This document shows positions 1-8,264 of a stretch of 64,000 bases of DNA, one piece after another. Location of the stretch: NCBI GenBank assembly GCA_021108035.1, contig JAIORQ010000006.1, positions 1 through 64,000 of the forward strand, given 5' to 3'. Positions within the stretch are counted from its first letter, which is position 1. Every line of letters begins with the position of its first letter. The notes beneath the pieces are model-generated. The model did no database searches. It saw only the letters and a program-made list of their open reading frames with translations, and had not been told where the DNA came from. The DNA comes from Bacteroidales bacterium (GTDB lineage: Bacteria > Bacteroidota > Bacteroidia > Bacteroidales > JAADGE01). The translations under genes were made by a program, and so were the position numbers.

Positions 1-375
1 TTTGCCGGAACTGTTTTAAAATAATAGAACGAAGCATGCCGGAATTTGTGTTTTACCGTACATTCCCAAAAATAAAACAATACCTAAAGAACTATTACTC
101 CAACATTACTTGCACAAAAAAACTCATCCTCAATTACCCACAACATTTGTGTTGAAGTACTTGATGTATATACGTAACTAAAAAAACCATAGTGTTGTAT
201 ATATCTGTTATAATTATAAGTACATTTCATCAGTAAATGTATAATATTTTACTTAATATTCAATATTTGTATGTGCTTTTTAAGTTTGCTGAAAATTCAA
301 AACTCCGGCAAAGTTTAGAATAATAGTGAAATAAATAACTTTTAAGCGGTTCAAACCGCTAAAAAGCGAATGTAA
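1..375. other. non-coding left edge
   Basis: No credible gene lies here. The stretch is AT-rich and holds short hairpins (for example TACATTT...AAATGTA near 223-243) and two copies of a TGCCGGAA-like motif near positions 3 and 39, with the complementary CCGGCAAA near 305. The hairpin next to the oxidoreductase stop is listed separately. Confidence 0.5.
345..360 (-). terminator. hairpin after the oxidoreductase gene
   Basis: The 16 bases form AGCGGTT-CA-AACCGCT, a perfect 7-bp stem with a 2-base loop. It starts 15 bases beyond the stop of the minus-strand oxidoreductase and has T/A runs on both sides, so it could end transcription from either direction. Confidence 0.55.
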
Positions 376-1821
376 TTATTTTTGTCTGTTTTTTCTCATA
401 ATATCTAATGCACATAAATAACCACTGTAAATTGCACCGGAAAAACCGCCTCCGATTTTTGTCCAAGCAGAAGCAAAATGCAGATTATCAATTGATTGTA
501 TTTTGTCGAACATCATCCTTTGAGGGGTTTGTGCAAATCCGTAAACAGCTCCTTCAGGGTTCAAGGTATATCGTGCAACTGTTTTTGAGGTGCCGATTTC
601 ATAATACTCAATTTGATCTTTAATCCCCGGAATGAGCTTTTCTAATTTTTCTATATAAATTTCTCCTGCTTTCTTCTTTTTTGCCTTATATTCTTCTTTA
701 TTAAGTTTGTCCCAATCAGAATAATAATCTATGCAACAGATGACTCCTACACTTTTTCCTTTAGTTGTAAGTGCAGAATCAACCTGACTGTAATCTATAA
801 ATGTAAAACTGCGTTTATTAAAATCACCTCTGTTATTCTTTTTAATATCAGCTTGTGTTTTAATTGAATCATCGAAAACAAAAGTTGAATAATACTTACT
901 TCCGATATCTTTCAGGCTTTTCTTAAAACCAAAATATATTGTTAAAAGTGATGCACCTGTTTCAAGTTTAGTTATTTGTTGTTGTAATTTTTCGCCTTCT
1001 GCTTTTGGCAAAAGAATATTTGCAACATTCGGAACAGCAGCATTTGCAATTATTTCATCTGCAAACACTGAAATTGTTTCTGATGTATTTTTTTCAATAT
1101 ATTTAACACCTACAGCTTTATTATTTTCAGTAATAATATCAGTAACCATGTGTTTAAGGATCACTTTTCCTCCGTTTTTTGATATAAAATCAGAAAGATA
1201 ATCGGAAAGCTTTTGTGAGCCTCCTTTAATAAAATTACCGCCTCCTTGAAAATATCTTCCTTGAGCTACGGAATAATAGATCAGCGAAACTGAATACGGG
1301 TCGTCATGGAAATAGCCGAGATTACCGAGAAGGACAAGTTTTAAATCTTCGTTACTGATTATTGAATTAAGAAATTCGCCAAGTGAAATATCAATTTTTC
1401 CTTCGGATTCTTTAGCTTTCTTTTTTGCATTAAGAATTTGATCAAAATAAGCTTTTATACCGATTTCTTCATCAGGGAAATTTTCTGTTAAAATTTCAAC
1501 AGCTTTTTCCGGCTCATGCGGAATGGTGATTTCATGTCTATCATTAATAAAATGATAAAATTCAGGAACTTTCAAAAACTCAACATTATCAAACACACCA
1601 AGTTCGCGAAATATTTTTATTTTCATATCACTGCCGGCTAATCCGTCCATTTCGTGCAAACCAACTTCAAAAGTAAAATCTTTACGTTTAAATGTTGTTG
1701 CACATCCGCCCGGTCTGTCGTGTTGTTCTATCAATAAAACTTTCTTGCCTTCTTTTGCAAGTTTTGCTCCGGCAGTCAGTCCGCCGAGTCCGGCACCTAT
1801 TATGATTATATCGTATTTCAT
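376..1821 (-). CDS. FAD-dependent phytoene desaturase/retinol saturase-like oxidoreductase
   Basis: A 481-residue flavoprotein of the CrtI / carotenoid isomerase / retinol saturase superfamily. The N-terminus carries the FAD-binding GAGLGG at residues 9-14, followed by an acidic strand end (LLIEQHDRPGG). The C-terminus has the GGGFSGAIYSG motif (457-467) that closes the FAD site in this family. Length is normal. There is no signal peptide, and the enzyme is probably cytoplasmic or membrane-associated, acting on a polyene or other unsaturated lipid; the substrate cannot be read from sequence. No other carotenoid genes are in the window, so a carotenoid role is only one option. Its ATG overlaps the stop of the upstream RhuM gene (ATGA), so the two are probably co-transcribed. 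A short degenerate copy of this N-terminus lies at 2886-3002. Confidence 0.8.
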   Translation of the reverse strand: MKYDIIIIGAGLGGLTAGAKLAKEGKKVLLIEQHDRPGGCATTFKRKDFTFEVGLHEMDGLAGSDMKIKIFRELGVFDNVEFLKVPEFYHFINDRHEITIPHEPEKAVEILTENFPDEEIGIKAYFDQILNAKKKAKESEGKIDISLGEFLNSIISNEDLKLVLLGNLGYFHDDPYSVSLIYYSVAQGRYFQGGGNFIKGGSQKLSDYLSDFISKNGGKVILKHMVTDIITENNKAVGVKYIEKNTSETISVFADEIIANAAVPNVANILLPKAEGEKLQQQITKLETGASLLTIYFGFKKSLKDIGSKYYSTFVFDDSIKTQADIKKNNRGDFNKRSFTFIDYSQVDSALTTKGKSVGVICCIDYYSDWDKLNKEEYKAKKKKAGEIYIEKLEKLIPGIKDQIEYYEIGTSKTVARYTLNPEGAVYGFAQTPQRMMFDKIQSIDNLHFASAWTKIGGGFSGAIYSGYLCALDIMRKNRQK

Positions 1822-2828
1822 TTTTTATTTATAAACCTTTTAATATCTTGCTCTATCTCTTTTAAACTCATCTCTTTTTCTGTATTTTTTTGTTTTTTCT
1901 TATAATTTTCATATTCAGTTGATGATTTTTCAACTGCTTTTTTATGCGATATTTTGCCTGCATGTGATAAAAGCTCTTTTTTATTCATTTTCAAAATTGT
2001 GTCTAATTGTTCAATCCAATCTTTCATATACATTGGAGTATGTTGTTGTGCCATTGTTTCGGCAAATGAAAGAAATTGTTCAACAAGTAAACCAAGTAAT
2101 TTTATTTCATCTTCTTTAAGATAATTTTTTGCTGTGCTTACATCTGATTTTTTAATTTTAATATCATTTTTTTTATCATACGACTGCATGCCCATTAAAG
2201 GCAAAGAAGCATCTACTCTGCGATAAACAAGTTCTGCCGCTGTTTGCCTGCTTATTGCCCAAAGTAATTTATTTTGAACGATTTTAAAAAATTGTATGGT
2301 TTTATCATCTTTTGAATTGTAATCTATGCTAGTAGTATAAATATCTTTAATTTTTTGATAAAAAAAGCGTTCTGACAGGCGTATTTCACGAATTCTGTCT
2401 TGTAATTCATTAAAATAATTCATTGAATTACCGGATTTAAACCTATCATCATTAAGAGTAAACCCTTTAATTATATATTCTCTTAATCTTTGCGTAGCCC
2501 ATATCCTAAATTGTGTGCCTTGTTGTGATTTTACTCTGTAACCTACCGAAATAATTACATCAAGATTATAATATTTCACTTGTTTTGTTTGTGTTTTACC
2601 CTCTATTGCACCATGTTGGGTGGTGTGTGTATAAAATGCATACACCTGTTTTTCATTTAATTCACCTTCTTTAAAAATGTTATTGATGTGTCTGTTTATT
2701 GTCGTTCTGTCTTTATCAAACAATAATGCCATTTGTCTCTGATTCAGCCAGACCGTTTCATCTTCAAGCCTTACATCAATTTTTATTGTACCTTCTTGGT
2801 TTTTATATAAAAGCAGTTCACTATTCAT
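1818..2828 (-). CDS. RhuM-family protein
   Basis: A 336-residue protein of the virulence RhuM family, recognised from the N-terminal region with WLNQRQMALLFDKDRTTINR, which looks like a DNA-binding helix-turn-helix, followed by VKYYNLDVIISVGYRV and the FRIWATQRLREYIIKGF stretch. The C-terminal third is Lys/Glu-rich. Family members are common accessory genes near mobile or restriction loci; their biochemical function is not established. The stop codon overlaps the start of the oxidoreductase by four bases. Position suggests a late arrival: a broken copy of the oxidoreductase 5' end lies directly upstream of this gene, as if it had been inserted at that gene's start. Confidence 0.8.
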   Translation of the reverse strand: MNSELLLYKNQEGTIKIDVRLEDETVWLNQRQMALLFDKDRTTINRHINNIFKEGELNEKQVYAFYTHTTQHGAIEGKTQTKQVKYYNLDVIISVGYRVKSQQGTQFRIWATQRLREYIIKGFTLNDDRFKSGNSMNYFNELQDRIREIRLSERFFYQKIKDIYTTSIDYNSKDDKTIQFFKIVQNKLLWAISRQTAAELVYRRVDASLPLMGMQSYDKKNDIKIKKSDVSTAKNYLKEDEIKLLGLLVEQFLSFAETMAQQHTPMYMKDWIEQLDTILKMNKKELLSHAGKISHKKAVEKSSTEYENYKKKQKNTEKEMSLKEIEQDIKRFINKK

Positions 2829-2885
2829 AATTCTCTTATATAATGTTTAAATTTCAATATTTTCATCTTGTCATTTACAAACCGA

Positions 2886-3002
2886 TTATTCACACGGTAT
2901 GTTGTGTTGTTCAATTAATAAAACTTTTTTGCCTTGTTTTGAATTTTTTGCTCCGGATGTAAGTCTGCCGTGCTTGATACCTATTATTATATCGTATGGC
3001 AT
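2886..3002 (-). pseudogene. degenerate duplicate of the oxidoreductase N-terminus
   Basis: Reads as a 38-residue frame starting MPYDIIIG and ending LLIEQHNIPCE before TAA. It aligns base by base with the first ~37 codons of the intact oxidoreductase (1711-1821): MxYDIII, GxLTxGAK, KxGKKVLLIEQH are shared. One isoleucine codon is missing and the FAD-binding GAGLGG has become GIKHGR, which would destroy nucleotide binding. The frame then hits a stop where the intact gene continues with GGCATTF. This is a relic, not a working gene. It sits about 60 bases upstream of the RhuM start. Confidence 0.85.
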
Positions 3003-3060
3003 TTTACAGATTTATTTTTTTGTATTTTGAATAACTTTGTGTTTGCAATCGTTGTTTTAT

Positions 3061-3330
3061 TTATTGCCAAAATTCATAAAGGCTATCAGACTTCATAATT
3101 AGCATTTTTCCAAAAACAGTGTCTTTTGGTAAAAACTTGCCTTCATAATATAATTGTCCAAGTTCACTAATTGCTTGGCAATCTTCTTTCTCAACTGCAA
3201 TCTTTAAGTATCTTTAAATTAATGTTTCAGTTTGCATATTATTCCCTTTCCAAATTATGAAACAAAAAAATATGAATAAAGCAATAGTTATTGAAATTGA
3301 AATAATCCAAATTACTTTTTTTGCTTGCAT
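3061..3330 (-). pseudogene. membrane-anchored Sel1-like mini-gene with in-frame TAA
   Basis: One reading frame runs from ATG (3330) to TAA (3061) over 89 codons, interrupted only by TAA at codon 39 (3214-3216). Before the stop lies a single membrane segment (VIWIISISITIALFIFFCFI). After it comes a helical stretch with AVEKEDCQAISELGQLYYEG, which resembles one Sel1/TPR-like repeat. The frame is kept on both sides of the stop, so this is most likely a recent nonsense mutation or a sequencing error; programmed readthrough is possible but unsupported. I recognise no specific family. Confidence 0.5.
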
Positions 3331-3377
3331 TTTGTTTTTATTATTGCTAATATAAGAATATCAACACCTTAAACCCC

Positions 3378-4541
3378 TTACGACATAATTGGGCATCTTT
3401 TAAATTCAGCATTTCTGTCAAATAAATATCTGTAAGTTATATAATGCTTGACGGGAACACTTCCTACAGAGATAAATATTTTCCTCATTTTAGGATTAAA
3501 ATCACCAACCCATGAAAATTCTATTTCTTTATATTGAGGTTTTCTTTCAATTACTTTTTGTACTTCCATTATAAAGGCTGATTCAATTCCGCGATTTTGA
3601 AATTCGGGAATTACACCCATCAACACACCGCGTGCACGTGTCATTGTTTTTTTCTTTTTCAGATAAAGGAATTTCAACATATTCCAAAGATGCTTTTTAC
3701 CATTCAAGTGTTTCAAGATCATATTAACATCCGGGTACATCAGATAAATCGCAATCGGTTTACCGTCTTTATATGCCAACCAAATAAAATCTTCTTCAAG
3801 AATAATTTTAGCTTTTTTAAGTGTTTTACGGATATACTCAACTTTTAAAGGTTCAAAATTTTCCATAAAAGATTTCCACGCAATATTAAACACTTCAGCA
3901 AAATCTTTTGTAAATTTTTCTTCCTCTTTCCAAGTGAAATGTTTGAACTCGTAACCCGGCTTTTTTGCTACCCATTCAGCAATACGTAAAAATCTGTCGG
4001 ACAATTTTTTTGATACATCCAGATGAAAACCTTCTTGTTTAAAATATGTTTTGAATCCGTATGATTCGAACAATTGCTGATAATATTTGTGGTTATATGC
4101 AATTTCATAGGATGGGTGCGTAAATCCGTCAACAAGTAAACCCCAGTAACTGTCTCTTTCACCAAAGTTTATCGGACCGTCCATTGCCTGCATTTCTTTG
4201 CTCCTTAACCATTCTCTCGCAGTATCGAAAAGAAGATTTGCAGCTTCCTGATCATCAATGCATTCAAAAAATCCAATTCCTCCGGTAGGTTGGCTTTGTG
4301 TTTTTGATGTTTTATAATCAATGAATGCTGCAATACGACCTATTAGTTGATCTTCATCATCTTTTAATACCCAACGTTCGGCTGTACCATGATTATAGTA
4401 TGTATTTTGTTTCGGATCAAACACAGCATGTATTTGTTCATCAAGCGGACAAACCCAAACAGGATCATCTTTATAGATAATTTTAGCTGTTTTCAAAAAT
4501 TCTTTTCTTCCTTTTTTATCAATTACTTTAATAATTTTCAT
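3378..4541 (-). CDS. GNAT-like N-acetyltransferase, substrate unknown
   Basis: A 387-residue protein whose C-terminal half carries an acetyl-CoA-binding-like motif, VIPEFQNRGIESAF (QNRGI at 315-319), fitting motif A of GNAT acyltransferases. The N-terminal half is a conserved Bacteroidota-type region of unknown role. I start it at ATG 4541 rather than 4595: the later start follows the fadD-like stop by one base (TGATATG), a normal translational-coupling arrangement, and avoids a 53-base overlap. It is the last gene of an operon with the acyl-CoA ligase and the DUF695/RraB-like gene, which hints at a lipid or acyl-CoA substrate, but that is inference. Confidence 0.65.
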   Translation of the reverse strand: MKIIKVIDKKGRKEFLKTAKIIYKDDPVWVCPLDEQIHAVFDPKQNTYYNHGTAERWVLKDDEDQLIGRIAAFIDYKTSKTQSQPTGGIGFFECIDDQEAANLLFDTAREWLRSKEMQAMDGPINFGERDSYWGLLVDGFTHPSYEIAYNHKYYQQLFESYGFKTYFKQEGFHLDVSKKLSDRFLRIAEWVAKKPGYEFKHFTWKEEEKFTKDFAEVFNIAWKSFMENFEPLKVEYIRKTLKKAKIILEEDFIWLAYKDGKPIAIYLMYPDVNMILKHLNGKKHLWNMLKFLYLKKKKTMTRARGVLMGVIPEFQNRGIESAFIMEVQKVIERKPQYKEIEFSWVGDFNPKMRKIFISVGSVPVKHYITYRYLFDRNAEFKRCPIMS

Positions 4542-4542
4542 A

Positions 4543-6324
4543 TCAGACAATTTGTTTCGGATAAATCTGATCAATTTGATCTTGATATTTTTCACTGATA
4601 AATTTTCGTTTCAACTTCAAAGTCGGTGAAAGTTCACCTGTAGTCGGTGTCCATTCATCAGGAATTAACTTGAACCTCTTGATCTTTTCAAATTCGGATA
4701 CTGTTTTGTTAAATTTCTGTATCTCTTTATTGAAAACATCTATTAATTGATTGTTGTTTAAAAGTTCAGTATTGTTGTTTTCAGTAATATTATTTTCTTT
4801 ACACCAATCTTTAATGTATAAATAATCAGGAGCAATTATAGCACTTGCAAATTTCTCATGTTCACCGATTACCATCATATGTTCAATAAATAATGATTCT
4901 TTGTATTTGTTTTCAATTATTTGAGGGACAATAAATTTACCGCTTGACAGTTTAAAAATCTCTTTTTTACGGTCAGTTACTTTTAAAAATTTATTATCTT
5001 CTATTGTACCGATGTCCCCTGTACGAAACCATCCGTCTTCTGTAAATACTTGCTTTGTAAGTTCAGGGTTTTTATAATAACCCAGCATTACATTGTGGCC
5101 TTTGCACAGGATCTCTCCGTCATCAGCAATTTTCATTTCAACTCCGTCAATTAATGATCCGACAGTTCCGAGTTTTAAATCCGGCTTATGTTGTCTGTTA
5201 ATTGTTATAACAGGAGAGGTTTCAGTCAGTCCGTACATATTAAGTATTTTTATGCCGGCAGCCCAAAATATTCGTTCAACTCTGGGTTGTAATGCAGCTC
5301 CTCCACAACCAACTAATTTAACATTCCCGCCTATTGCTTCTCGCCATTTTGAAAAAATGAGTTTATCAGCAATGCTTAATTTTTTTCTGTAGAACCAATT
5401 ACTTTCTCCGACAGGTTTAAACTTCAATCCAACTTTTACAGCCCAAAAGAAGATTTTCTTTTTAACTCCTGTAAGCTGTTTCCCTTTTGAAATAATCGTA
5501 TCAAATATTTTTTCGAGAATACGCGGAACAGCATCAAAACCATGAGGTTTAATCTCTTTCATATCTCGGGCAATGGTACCCATATTTTCCGCATAATAAA
5601 TACTGCAACCGCTGTATTGTGTTTGGTAGTTTCCCATACGCCCACCAACATGACAAAGGGGTAAAATGCTTAAATATTTTTGATCCGGATTCAAATCAAA
5701 AATTTCAGCAGCAGCTAAAAAATTTTGAACCAAATTGTTGTGTGAAAGCATAACACCCTTTGATACCCCTGTTGTTCCTGAAGTATAAATTAAAGATGCA
5801 AAATCATTCGGTTTAATCTCTGATTTTATCTTTTCAACTTCATTCTTAAATTTATCGGTATCTTTTTTGCCTGCGGAAACTATTTCTGTCCAATGATTCT
5901 GACTGTCAATATCATCAAAAGTATAAGTTCCTTTAATATTATTTAATTTTTCAATTACCGGCATCAATTTTTTCAACAAAATTCTGTCGGAAACAAAAAC
6001 TAATCGGGAATCAGAATGCTTTAATATATTTTCATATTCATCAGAACTAAGAGAAGTATATAAAGGAACATGAACAACACCAATCATTGCCATTCCCATA
6101 TCAATACAATTCCATTCAGGTCGGTTATTTGAAATTGTAGCAATTTTATCTCCCTTTTTTAATCCCATCGCTAATAAACCACAGCTGAAATTATAAGAAT
6201 AATCAATGTATTCTTGTGTGCTGTATTTTATCCATTCCCTGTTCTGTTTAACTGCCAATGCATCATCTTTCATAAAATGATTCTGATATCTTTCTAACAA
6301 ATCAAAGGTTCTTGTAATTTCCAT
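4543..6324 (-). CDS. long-chain fatty acid--CoA ligase (AMP-forming)
   Basis: A 593-residue member of the ANL adenylate-forming superfamily. The phosphate-binding signature YTSGTTGVSKG lies at 180-190, followed by the A5-like MYGLTETSP and the GWFRTGDIG motif, and KLSSGKFIVP for the C-terminal hinge region. Length and motif order match FadD/FAA-type long-chain acyl-CoA synthetases: activation of a free fatty acid with ATP, then transfer to CoA at the inner face of the membrane. It lies 9 bases downstream of the DUF695/RraB-like gene and 1 base upstream of the GNAT-like gene. The chain-length preference cannot be read from the sequence. Confidence 0.9.
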   Translation of the reverse strand: MEITRTFDLLERYQNHFMKDDALAVKQNREWIKYSTQEYIDYSYNFSCGLLAMGLKKGDKIATISNNRPEWNCIDMGMAMIGVVHVPLYTSLSSDEYENILKHSDSRLVFVSDRILLKKLMPVIEKLNNIKGTYTFDDIDSQNHWTEIVSAGKKDTDKFKNEVEKIKSEIKPNDFASLIYTSGTTGVSKGVMLSHNNLVQNFLAAAEIFDLNPDQKYLSILPLCHVGGRMGNYQTQYSGCSIYYAENMGTIARDMKEIKPHGFDAVPRILEKIFDTIISKGKQLTGVKKKIFFWAVKVGLKFKPVGESNWFYRKKLSIADKLIFSKWREAIGGNVKLVGCGGAALQPRVERIFWAAGIKILNMYGLTETSPVITINRQHKPDLKLGTVGSLIDGVEMKIADDGEILCKGHNVMLGYYKNPELTKQVFTEDGWFRTGDIGTIEDNKFLKVTDRKKEIFKLSSGKFIVPQIIENKYKESLFIEHMMVIGEHEKFASAIIAPDYLYIKDWCKENNITENNNTELLNNNQLIDVFNKEIQKFNKTVSEFEKIKRFKLIPDEWTPTTGELSPTLKLKRKFISEKYQDQIDQIYPKQIV

Positions 6325-6333
6325 ATTAATTTT

Positions 6334-7140
6334 TTATTTTATTACAAATGTTTCCCATCCGTCATAATCTCCACCCAATTTTTTTGCTTTTCTTCTTATA
6401 TTTAATGACAACTTACTAATCGATTCCATGTCAATAAAATCTATACGAGAAATATGCAATTGATACAGCAAACCCGAATCATTAATTTTATCTTGACTTT
6501 CAATTTTAAAACCAATTTTTTTAACATCAATTATAAATAATTCCATTTTACTTTTATCAGGAAAATAAATCCAATGATCAACTTGTCTTTCCTTTGACAA
6601 ATCATCACCGGCAGATTGAAGTTGCACTAATATTTTTTGATTTGACATATATTCTTGTATCTCCTCATCCGGATATAAAAAATTCAGATAGGTTTCCCAT
6701 TTCCTGTCGGGCTCTATGTTAATGTAAAACTTATAATGTTTATATTTTTTATATAAATCTGTCAGTTTGGCTCGTATATTTATTGTATCACTAACATAGA
6801 TATAATTCAGTCTCTCACACTGATACGTAAATGTTCCGGCAAATTCAGAATTTGTTATGTTTGAAATGACAGATTCAACTTCATCGTCAATTTTGTAAAG
6901 TTTTTTTAACTCATCTTCATTTGGGAAACCATCGTCTCTGCAATTCTTGAAAGTCACACCTGTTATTACAATAAAAGGCAAATCCTTTTTAGGTGCAGAA
7001 TTAATCAAGTCCATGTTTAATAATGTAGAACCGGCACCGGCATCATACTGTACTATATAAAAATCCCGGTTCCCGTCTTGCGATTTAGAAGAATAACTAA
7101 TCAATATTGTTATTAAAAGTGTAATTAGATATTTTCGCAT
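6334..7140 (-). CDS. exported DUF695/RraB-like protein
   Basis: A 268-residue protein with an N-terminal hydrophobic signal (about residues 3-18). The middle resembles the DUF695 family (region around residues 25-160). The C-terminal ~100 residues resemble the RNase E inhibitor fold RraB: DHWIYFP at 188-194, a central I/G-rich strand, and GGDYDGWE at 256-263. RraB in proteobacteria is cytoplasmic, so an export signal on this architecture is unexpected. No lipobox cysteine is seen. It heads the operon with the acyl-CoA ligase, and a good Bacteroidota promoter lies at 7193-7223. Function is unknown; regulation of RNase activity should not be assumed. Confidence 0.6.
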   Translation of the reverse strand: MRKYLITLLITILISYSSKSQDGNRDFYIVQYDAGAGSTLLNMDLINSAPKKDLPFIVITGVTFKNCRDDGFPNEDELKKLYKIDDEVESVISNITNSEFAGTFTYQCERLNYIYVSDTINIRAKLTDLYKKYKHYKFYINIEPDRKWETYLNFLYPDEEIQEYMSNQKILVQLQSAGDDLSKERQVDHWIYFPDKSKMELFIIDVKKIGFKIESQDKINDSGLLYQLHISRIDFIDMESISKLSLNIRRKAKKLGGDYDGWETFVIK

Positions 7141-7535
7141 AAAATTAATTTTTTTAATGTCGCCTAATGTGCAAACTCCATAATATATTCTCCAAATATA
7201 AATATTAAGTATGATACTTCCAAATTAGAAAAGTCAAGTTTTACAAACAATATTTCAGCAACAGCAATTAATCTAAAGAGACTTAAAATGTTATATTTTA
7301 AAAAAATATCACTTTTTTCACAACACCTCAAAATGAGATTTAGCCTTTATTTTGTTTTATGTTGGAATAATATCAAATTTAAGTTTTAATAAACCGAATA
7401 TTTCTTATTTTTACAATATTAAAATTCGGTAATGAAACTTTCATGATGAAGTAAATATATTTTCACACACAAGGGGATGATTATATCATCATGTAAGTTC
7501 CGTCTGTCCTTTAAAAATAATTAAAAAATAAACAG
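7141..7535. other. divergent intergenic region
   Basis: This region lies between the minus-strand DUF695/RraB operon and the plus-strand phosphoesterase. It holds the minus-strand promoter at 7193-7223 and a small dyad GATGA-TTATA-TCATC at 7476-7490 upstream of the phosphoesterase. No ORF or RNA is apparent. Confidence 0.5.
7193..7223 (-). promoter_or_regulatory. Bacteroidota-type promoter, TTG-N20-TATATTTG
   Basis: On the minus strand the -33 element TTG (7221-7223) and the -7 element TATATTTG (7193-7200) are separated by exactly 20 bases, matching the Bacteroidota sigma-A consensus TAnnTTTG. It would start transcription near 7186, about 45 bases before the DUF695/RraB-like start. Confidence 0.7.
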
Positions 7536-8252
7536 ATGAAATATGCTGTTATTTCAGATATTCATGAAGATATTATTAGTCTTAGAAAGGTAATAAACCA
7601 AATTAACAAAACCAATGCAGATAAATTGGTTTGTCTCGGTGATATTACCGGATTCAGTGATTTGCACCATTCTCATAAAAATACTAAAGATGCTGATGCC
7701 TGTATTGATCTTTTGAAAAAAAATTTTGATATAATTATTGCAGGGAATCATGATCTTAATACACTTGATAAATTACCGTTGTATTTAAAACGTCATAAGA
7801 AAGCAAACAGTTTTCTGCCAAAACAAACTTGGGCTTATGAAGGAGAGGTTCATGCGTCATTAAGCAATGAAAGTATCAAACTTTTAAATCAACTTCCGGA
7901 ATATGTAATAGAAACAGTCGATAATATTAATATTTTATTCAGTCATTTTCTATTTCCTGATATAACCGGATCAACGATGATTATTCCTGAAATTAAAAAG
8001 GAACTTAAACCGCATTTCAATTTCATGGAACGTAATAATTGCTTATTGAGTATTGTCGGACATACACATATTGACGGATTTGCATTATCAAACGGAAGAA
8101 ATGTTCTTTTTAAAGAATTCGGGTTTAAACAATTATCCGAAAAACAACAGATCATATTCGGGCCTGCAGTTATGAAAGATGGTGAAAAAAGCGGTTTTAT
8201 GATCTTTGATACAGATACTTTTGAATTATCAACCATTAAAACTGATACTTAA
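7536..8252 (+). CDS. calcineurin-like metallophosphoesterase
   Basis: A 238-residue metallophosphoesterase with the metal-binding blocks in order: D8-x-H10, GD at 35-36, GNHD at 70-73 and GHTH at 175-178. No signal peptide, so cytoplasmic. The fold hydrolyses phosphomono- or diesters using two metal ions; relatives include YfcE-type phosphodiesterases and diadenosine tetraphosphatases, and the substrate is not predictable here. The next gene, 12 bases downstream on the same strand, is a membrane sensor with a nucleotidyltransferase domain. The pair may therefore make and remove the same nucleotide modification, which is inference from position. Confidence 0.8.
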   Translation: MKYAVISDIHEDIISLRKVINQINKTNADKLVCLGDITGFSDLHHSHKNTKDADACIDLLKKNFDIIIAGNHDLNTLDKLPLYLKRHKKANSFLPKQTWAYEGEVHASLSNESIKLLNQLPEYVIETVDNINILFSHFLFPDITGSTMIIPEIKKELKPHFNFMERNNCLLSIVGHTHIDGFALSNGRNVLFKEFGFKQLSEKQQIIFGPAVMKDGEKSGFMIFDTDTFELSTIKTDT

Positions 8253-8264
8253 AAATTCTAACTT

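Larger units (their letters stand above)
2829..3377. other. intergenic region with two gene remnants
   Basis: About 550 bases between the RhuM gene and the GNAT-like gene. It contains no intact gene of normal length. Two minus-strand remnants account for most of it: a degenerate oxidoreductase N-terminus (2886-3002) and a membrane/Sel1-like mini-gene with an internal stop (3061-3330). Both are listed separately. Confidence 0.7.

Noticed and set aside
3968-4165. 65-codon ORF inside the GNAT-like gene
   Set aside because: Out-of-frame reading on the same strand with low-complexity composition.
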